A stretch of 60,625 bases of DNA, from NCBI GenBank assembly GCA_947589325.1, contig CANQAM010000011.1:1-60625 (forward strand), given 5' to 3'. Each line of letters starts with the position of its first letter. Position 1 is the first letter of the stretch. Both the position numbers and the translations under genes were made by a program. The stretch comes from an uncultured Bacteroidales bacterium. Lineage in GTDB: Bacteria; Bacteroidota; Bacteroidia; Bacteroidales; UBA11471. The notes under the pieces are model-generated. The model had not been told where the DNA came from and ran no database searches. It saw only the letters and a list, made by a program, of their open reading frames with translations. Shown here in pieces: positions 55,962-60,625 of this stretch.

Positions 55962-55969
55962 TACTTTTG
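55962..55969 (+). promoter_or_regulatory. -7 box of the mtaB-acyltransferase-GT2 run
   Basis: TACTTTTG, 14 bases before the mtaB ATG at 55984. A TTTG at 55946-55949 is too close to be a normal -33 element. Confidence 0.45.
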
Positions 55970-55983
55970 CAGAGTATCTCAAA

Positions 55984-57324
55984 ATGTTTCAGCACGTGAG
56001 CGACAGCCGAATTCTCCAACCGCAGCGGGCAGCCTACTACACATTAGGCTGCAAACTCAACTTCGCCGAGACCTCGACCATAGGCCGTCTCTTGGAAGAA
56101 CGGGGCATACATCGCGCCGCCAACGGCGAGGCTGCCGACCTCTGCATCATCAATACTTGTTCCGTTACTGAGCTCGCTGACAAGAAATGCCGCCAAACCA
56201 TACGCCGCATCATACGCCGCCACCCGGGCGCAGCCGTCATCGTTACGGGTTGCTACGCCCAACTGAAACCCGACGAAGTAGCGCATATCGAAGGGGTGGA
56301 TTTGGTTTTGGGCGCGGAGGAGAAAGGAAAAATAACGGAGTTTCTCGACAACCTGCACAAACAGCAGGGGACCGGCGACATCGCCACGACCCCGAGCAAA
56401 GAGATACGCCGCTTCGCACCTTCGTGCTCGCGCGGCGACCGTACCCGCTACTTTCTGAAAGTGCAGGACGGCTGCGACTACTTCTGCTCGTACTGCACCA
56501 TACCTTTTGCACGCGGACGCAGCCGCAACGGCTCGATTGCCGACCTTGTCAGACAAGCGGAGGAAGTTGTCGAAGAAGGAGGGCGCGAAATCGTGCTGAC
56601 AGGCGTGAACATCGGCGATTTCGGACGTTCGACAGGTGAATCGTTTTACGACCTCATCTGCGCACTCGACCGCGTGGAGGGCATCGCCCGCTACCGCATC
56701 TCGTCGTTGGAACCGGACTTGCTCACCGACGAACTCATCGACTTCGTGGCGGCATCGCAACGATTTGTTCCGCACTTTCACATTCCGCTGCAATCGGGCA
56801 GCGACGAAGTGTTGCGCCTGATGCGCCGCCGGTACGACACGGCGCTTTTTGCCGATAAAATCGTGCATATCCGACGGGTCATGCCCGACGCATTCATCGG
56901 TGTGGATTTAATCGTAGGCATGCGCGGCGAAACCGATACTTTTTTCGATGAATCCGCCACTTTCGTCGAAAATATCGACCTCTCGCAACTGCACGTGTTC
57001 ACCTACTCCGAGCGACCGGGCACGCAGGCACTGCGCATCACCCCCATCGTCCCGCAAGAGGTGCGGCACGAACGCTGCCGGCAAATGCTTGAAATATCCG
57101 ATAAAAAGCTCCGCCGCTTCTACTCCTCGCAAATAGGGAAAACACGTCCCGTACTTTTCGAGCACCCCGCCAAAGGTGCACCGATGCACGGCTTTACCGA
57201 CAACTATGTACGGGTGGAACTACCCTTCGACAAGTCACTCGTCAATACCATCTGCGACGTAAAAATCGGCGGATTCATCGAAAAAAATGATATTCCGACC
57301 CTGCAAGCAACTCTCGCGATATGA
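55984..57324 (+). CDS. mtaB: tRNA threonylcarbamoyladenosine methylthiotransferase MtaB
   Basis: A 446-residue radical-SAM enzyme that adds a methylthio group to t6A37 of ANN-decoding tRNAs. The N-terminal UPF0004 domain has three cluster cysteines, C23 (TLGCKLNFAET), C59 (INTCSVT) and C90 (VTGCYAQ). The radical-SAM CxxxCxxC motif is C164, C168, C171 in DGCDYFCSYCTIPFARGRS. A TRAM domain ends the protein. The LGCKLN/NTCSVT pattern separates MtaB from MiaB and RimO. Its stop overlaps the next start by 4 bases. Confidence 0.95.
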   Translation: MFQHVSDSRILQPQRAAYYTLGCKLNFAETSTIGRLLEERGIHRAANGEAADLCIINTCSVTELADKKCRQTIRRIIRRHPGAAVIVTGCYAQLKPDEVAHIEGVDLVLGAEEKGKITEFLDNLHKQQGTGDIATTPSKEIRRFAPSCSRGDRTRYFLKVQDGCDYFCSYCTIPFARGRSRNGSIADLVRQAEEVVEEGGREIVLTGVNIGDFGRSTGESFYDLICALDRVEGIARYRISSLEPDLLTDELIDFVAASQRFVPHFHIPLQSGSDEVLRLMRRRYDTALFADKIVHIRRVMPDAFIGVDLIVGMRGETDTFFDESATFVENIDLSQLHVFTYSERPGTQALRITPIVPQEVRHERCRQMLEISDKKLRRFYSSQIGKTRPVLFEHPAKGAPMHGFTDNYVRVELPFDKSLVNTICDVKIGGFIEKNDIPTLQATLAI

Positions 57325-58223
57325 AGAAAGAAACAGCATATACGATTTTGTTGGCGCCGGGGGGGTGGCTGCTGCGGCTGTTGGCGCTGCTGCCACTGCG
57401 GGCGCTCTTCGTTCTCTCCGACCTGCTCGCACCTTTCGTATATCACATCGTAAGATACCGGCGGAAAATCGTCCGCAAGAATCTGAGAAACTCTTTTCCC
57501 GAAAAGAGTGCGAAAGAGATTCGTCGCATCGAGCACCGCTTCTACCGCCACTTCTGCGACTACTTTTTCGAGACCGTCAAGCTGTTGCACATATCCGACA
57601 ACGAAATGCGCCGCCGCATGAAATTCATTCATGCCGAGCGCATAGAAAACGCCCTCAATAGCGGACGTTCGGTCATCATGATGTTAGGACACTACGGCAA
57701 TTGGGAATACATTTCATCGATTTCGCTATGGCTGCATGCACCAAACGCCGATCTCGGACAGATATACCGCCCGCTGAAAAATGCGTGGGCTGACCGGTTG
57801 TTTCTGAAAATACGCTCCCGTTTCGGGCTTGCCAGCATTCCAAAAAGCGATACCCTGCGGGCGCTGCTCGCCACCCGCGCCGCCGGTCGGGTGTCGGGCA
57901 CGGGATTCATCGCCGACCAAACGCCCTCGCCCGCCAACATTCACCACCGGACAACGTTCCTGCACCAAGATACGCCGATACTCACCGGAGGCGAAACCAT
58001 CGCCAAAAAGCTCGATTTCGCCGTGATGTACTTCGATGTGGAAAAAGTGAAACGCGGCTACTACACGGCAACGATACGGGAAATCGCGATGAATCCGCGC
58101 GAATGTCCCGACTACGAAATATCCGACCGGTATATCGCGCTGATGGAACAAACGATTCTGCGCGCGCCCGAATACTGGCTCTGGTCGCACAACCGGTGGA
58201 AACATAACCGACAAACCGAATAG
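57321..58223 (+). CDS. Lysophospholipid acyltransferase family protein (LpxL/HtrB-like)
   Basis: A 300-residue inner-membrane-associated acyltransferase of the LpxL/HtrB family, which adds secondary acyl chains to lipid A in many Gram-negatives. The catalytic HX4E box is in MLGHYGNWEYISS, and FIADQTPSPANIH is a second family motif. Bacteroidetes lipid A is often under-acylated, so the real acceptor could be another amino- or sphingo-lipid. The start overlaps mtaB (ATGA), and the GT2 gene follows after 4 bases. Confidence 0.9.
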   Translation: MKKETAYTILLAPGGWLLRLLALLPLRALFVLSDLLAPFVYHIVRYRRKIVRKNLRNSFPEKSAKEIRRIEHRFYRHFCDYFFETVKLLHISDNEMRRRMKFIHAERIENALNSGRSVIMMLGHYGNWEYISSISLWLHAPNADLGQIYRPLKNAWADRLFLKIRSRFGLASIPKSDTLRALLATRAAGRVSGTGFIADQTPSPANIHHRTTFLHQDTPILTGGETIAKKLDFAVMYFDVEKVKRGYYTATIREIAMNPRECPDYEISDRYIALMEQTILRAPEYWLWSHNRWKHNRQTE

Positions 58224-58227
58224 CCCC

Positions 58228-59226
58228 ATGAAGAAAGTCGCCGTCATCATCTTGAACTGGAACGGAGCTGCCTTGCTGCGGGAGTTCCTCCCGTCGGTAT
58301 GCGCCCATATACCGAAAGAACTCGCCGACGTGGTCGTCGCCGATAACGGGTCGTCAGACGGTTCTGTGGAGTGGGTGGAAAAAACATTCCCGCAAGTGCG
58401 CATCGTACGCCTGTCGAAAAATCACGGATATGCCGGCGGGTACAACTTGGCCGTAAAGACACTGGAATATCCCTACATCGTGCTGTTAAACTCCGACGTG
58501 GAAACGCCGGAAGGGTGGCTTCCGCCACTGCTCGACTTCTGCGAAAGCCACACCGACGTGGGCGCCTGCCAACCCAAACTGCTCTCCTACCGCGATAAAA
58601 AGGCTTTCGAGTACGCCGGCGCCGGCGGCGGCTTTCTCGACAAATACGGCTACCCCTACTGTCGAGGGCGCATCTTCTCCACCATCGAAAACGACAAAGG
58701 TCAATACGACACCCCCGCCGAAATATTCTGGGCTACGGGCGCGTGTCTGTTTATCCGAAGAGAAGTATATTTGAAAGCAGGCGGTCTCGACGAAAATTTC
58801 TTCGCCCACATGGAGGAAATCGACCTCTGCTGGCGTGTAAAGCTGGCGGGATACAAAATCATGGCCGTACCCGACAGCAAAGTGTATCATCTCGGCGGGG
58901 CAACGCTGGCATCGACCGAGCCGCGAAAAACCTATCTCAATTTCCGCAACAACCTGTTCATGCTCTACAAGAACCTGCCGCGCAGGGAAGGGAAGAAAAT
59001 TCTTTTTCGACGGCGGCTTCTCGATGCTATCGCCTTTGCGCGCTTTGTTGCCGGAGGAGAATGGAAACACGCCCGCGCCGTGTGGCAAGCCCATAACCAT
59101 TTTCGCAAAGAGCGAAAACGCTATGTCATGCAGCCGCAAATCAATCTATTGAAAACGATGCCCGAAGGTCGCCGAAACATCATCATCGACTACTTCGTGA
59201 AAGGGCATCATACGTATCACACCTGA
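58228..59226 (+). CDS. Family 2 glycosyltransferase
   Basis: A 332-residue GT-A enzyme with VAVIILNWNGAALLREFLP, VVADNGSSDGSVEWVEKTF and the DxD-like VLLNSDVETPEGWLPPLLD. The ATGACLFIRREVYLKAGGLD region and EEIDLCWR complete the active site. It resembles rhamnosyl- or related sugar transferases of envelope polysaccharides (the WbbL type), but donor and acceptor are unknown. It is last of the mtaB run and converges on ilvA. Confidence 0.92.
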   Translation: MKKVAVIILNWNGAALLREFLPSVCAHIPKELADVVVADNGSSDGSVEWVEKTFPQVRIVRLSKNHGYAGGYNLAVKTLEYPYIVLLNSDVETPEGWLPPLLDFCESHTDVGACQPKLLSYRDKKAFEYAGAGGGFLDKYGYPYCRGRIFSTIENDKGQYDTPAEIFWATGACLFIRREVYLKAGGLDENFFAHMEEIDLCWRVKLAGYKIMAVPDSKVYHLGGATLASTEPRKTYLNFRNNLFMLYKNLPRREGKKILFRRRLLDAIAFARFVAGGEWKHARAVWQAHNHFRKERKRYVMQPQINLLKTMPEGRRNIIIDYFVKGHHTYHT

Positions 59227-59232
59227 GTTTTC

Positions 59233-59260
59233 GGAAAAACGCCGGCTCGGCGAGCCGGCG
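59233..59260 (-). terminator. Terminator of ilvA
   Basis: CGCCGGCTC (59240-59248) and GAGCCGGCG (59252-59260) form a 9-bp GC stem with a 3-base loop. On the minus strand it is followed by TTTTT. Confidence 0.8.
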
Positions 59261-59270
59261 CAACAGCGCG

Positions 59271-60467
59271 CTAAGAAATGACGGAATAACCGGCGGACAT
59301 CAATTCCTGCCGTATGTCGTCGATATGCTCCTGATTACGGGTTTCCAAAACCACTTGCAGGTAGCAGGCATTGATGTCATGCGTCTTTCCGGCACGCTCG
59401 TGGTGCACCGAAATGATGTTGGCTCCCGTGCGGGCAAGAATGCTCGTTACGCCTACCAACTCGCCCGGACGGTCTGCCAGCTCCACCGTCAATACATAAG
59501 AGCGTCCCGACTTCACCAATCCCCGATTGATGACGCGCGAAAGTATCGTAACGTCGATATTTCCGCCCGATACGAGGCATATCGTCTTTTTTCCGACAAT
59601 CGGCACCTTGTCGAACATGGCAGCCGCCACCGCCACCGCACCGGCGCCCTCCGCCACCAGCTTCTGCCGCTCGATGAGCGAAAGTATGGCCGTAGATATT
59701 TCGTCGTCGGTAACGGTTACGATATCATCAACATATTTTTTACAGTACTCGAAAGTATTTTTTCCGGGCTCTTTCACGGCAATGCCGTCGGCAATGGTCG
59801 ATACCGAAGGAAGCCTCTCAATGCTGCCGTGTGCCACCGACTGCACCATACTCGGCGCACCCGAGGCCTGCACGCCATATACTTTTATGTTCGGACGCAG
59901 CATTTTGAGCGCAAAAGCCACTCCCGAAATAAGTCCGCCGCCGCCCACCGGCACGATGACGGCCTCGGCATCGGGGAGTTGTTCGAGCAATTCGAGGCCT
60001 ATGGAGCCTTGTCCGGCTATCACATTTTCGTCGTCGAACGGGTGGACGAACGTATAACCTTTTTCCTCTTTCAACTGCAAAGCCTTTTGATACGCATCGT
60101 CGTATACGCCATCGACCAGACACACTTCCGCACCCAGCCGTTTCGTCGCCTCCACCTTGGAAATGGGTGCGCCGGCAGGGAGGCATATCAGCGATTTGAT
60201 ACCGTTTTTCGTAGCACCCAACGCCACGCCCTGCGCGTGATTCCCCGCCGAACAGGCAATGACGCCGTGCGCCTTTTCTTCGTCGGAAAGCTGCGATATT
60301 TTGTAATAAGCGCCCCGCACCTTGAACGAACCCGTAATTTGCAAGTTCTCCGTTTTCAGATATATTTTGCTGTCGGAATTGATTTGCGGAGCAGCGATAA
60401 GGTCGGTATGCCTTATCACTTCTTTCAATACAAAAGAAGCATGATAGATTTTGTCGAGAGATAACAT
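59271..60467 (-). CDS. ilvA: Threonine ammonia-lyase with C-terminal ACT domain
   Basis: A 398-residue PLP enzyme deaminating threonine to 2-ketobutyrate, the entry to isoleucine synthesis. The PLP lysine is K49 in NLQITGSFKVRGAYYK. Also present are SAGNHAQGVALGA and the phosphate-binding VPVGGGGLISG. An ACT domain (from about residue 325, YVLTVELADRPGELVGVTSI) suggests allosteric control. The size fits the shorter TdcB/IlvA type with one ACT domain. Start ATG 60465-60467 has a -7 box 17 bases upstream. Confidence 0.96.
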   Translation of the reverse strand: MLSLDKIYHASFVLKEVIRHTDLIAAPQINSDSKIYLKTENLQITGSFKVRGAYYKISQLSDEEKAHGVIACSAGNHAQGVALGATKNGIKSLICLPAGAPISKVEATKRLGAEVCLVDGVYDDAYQKALQLKEEKGYTFVHPFDDENVIAGQGSIGLELLEQLPDAEAVIVPVGGGGLISGVAFALKMLRPNIKVYGVQASGAPSMVQSVAHGSIERLPSVSTIADGIAVKEPGKNTFEYCKKYVDDIVTVTDDEISTAILSLIERQKLVAEGAGAVAVAAAMFDKVPIVGKKTICLVSGGNIDVTILSRVINRGLVKSGRSYVLTVELADRPGELVGVTSILARTGANIISVHHERAGKTHDINACYLQVVLETRNQEHIDDIRQELMSAGYSVIS

Positions 60468-60484
60468 GGTTCAGGTATTTTTCG

Positions 60485-60492
60485 CAAATGTA
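60485..60492 (-). promoter_or_regulatory. -7 box of ilvA
   Basis: Minus-strand TACATTTG matches TAnnTTTG, 17 bases before the ATG. No clear -33 element. Nothing further was seen between 60493 and the window end. Confidence 0.5.
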
Positions 60493-60625
60493 CGAATCGT
60501 TTTCGAAAAATATTCCGAAAAGCGTAAAATTTATATCCGCACACATTCACGGTAGAGTCAACCAGCAAGTGCAACATTACAAAAAAAGATTGAAGAAACA
60601 CTCTTTTGGGGAGTTAAAGTTGAGT

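Overview
This window is a stretch of core chromosome from a member of the Bacteroidota, most likely order Bacteroidales. Three observations support this: promoters of the Bacteroidetes type (a TTTG-like -33 element and a TAnnTTTG -7 element) upstream of many genes, almost no Shine-Dalgarno signals, and genes typical of the phylum (PorT, PorU and PorV of the type IX secretion system, a folP-cdaA pair, NfnAB, a GH106 family glycoside hydrolase). PorT/U/V suggest a T9SS-bearing lineage such as Barnesiellaceae, Tannerellaceae or Porphyromonadaceae, but the genus cannot be fixed from the sequence alone. No transposase, integrase, CRISPR array, phage gene or rRNA gene was seen.

Layout. 1-1811: a ferredoxin, a PorT-like outer-membrane protein that starts at TTG, the initiator tRNA-fMet with its own promoter and terminator, and a PepSY-like lipoprotein. 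1901-5541 (minus): an AddA-like helicase-nuclease and a SUI1/YciH factor. 5649-12146 (plus): a probable operon of an FAH-family hydrolase, porU, porV, ispF and an unrecognised exported protein. 12158-17571 (minus): a sodium-dependent transporter, a small membrane protein, folP, cdaA, a GT39-type glycosyltransferase and GtrA. 17775-35791 (minus): one long ribosomal array in the order rpsL-rpsG-fusA-S10-spc-alpha, ending in rpoA-rplQ and including secY, map, infA and rpmJ. It has a good promoter at 35933-35964 and a terminator at 17721-17754. 36127-42889: rnhB, then minus-strand peptide transporter, sufE, an M28 peptidase, a GATase-dipeptidase fusion and asd. 43099-48546 (plus): a cation/proton antiporter, nfnA-nfnB and panB. 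48597-52466 (minus): a fatty acyl-CoA ligase, gpmI and a DUF3109 protein. 52621-59226 (plus): a GH106-like lipoprotein, mtaB, an LpxL/HtrB-like acyltransferase and a family 2 glycosyltransferase. 59271-60467 (minus): threonine ammonia-lyase.

Most genes are housekeeping: translation, protein export, folate, isoprenoid, pantothenate and aspartate-family synthesis, electron bifurcation and envelope lipid chemistry. The least explained material is regulatory. In the 18-kb ribosomal array most genes nearly touch, yet the three longest gaps sit directly before rpsG (S7), rpsD (S4) and rpsH (S8), the three small-subunit proteins that control their own operons in E. coli. All three gaps can fold, and the rpsK-rpsD gap holds two mutually exclusive hairpins. 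Other points worth attention are the unknown exported protein downstream of porU-porV-ispF, the two-enzyme fusion at 40012-41796, the long Ala/Pro/Glu tail on ribosomal protein L17, and a promoter so close to the GH106 start codon that its transcript may be leaderless.
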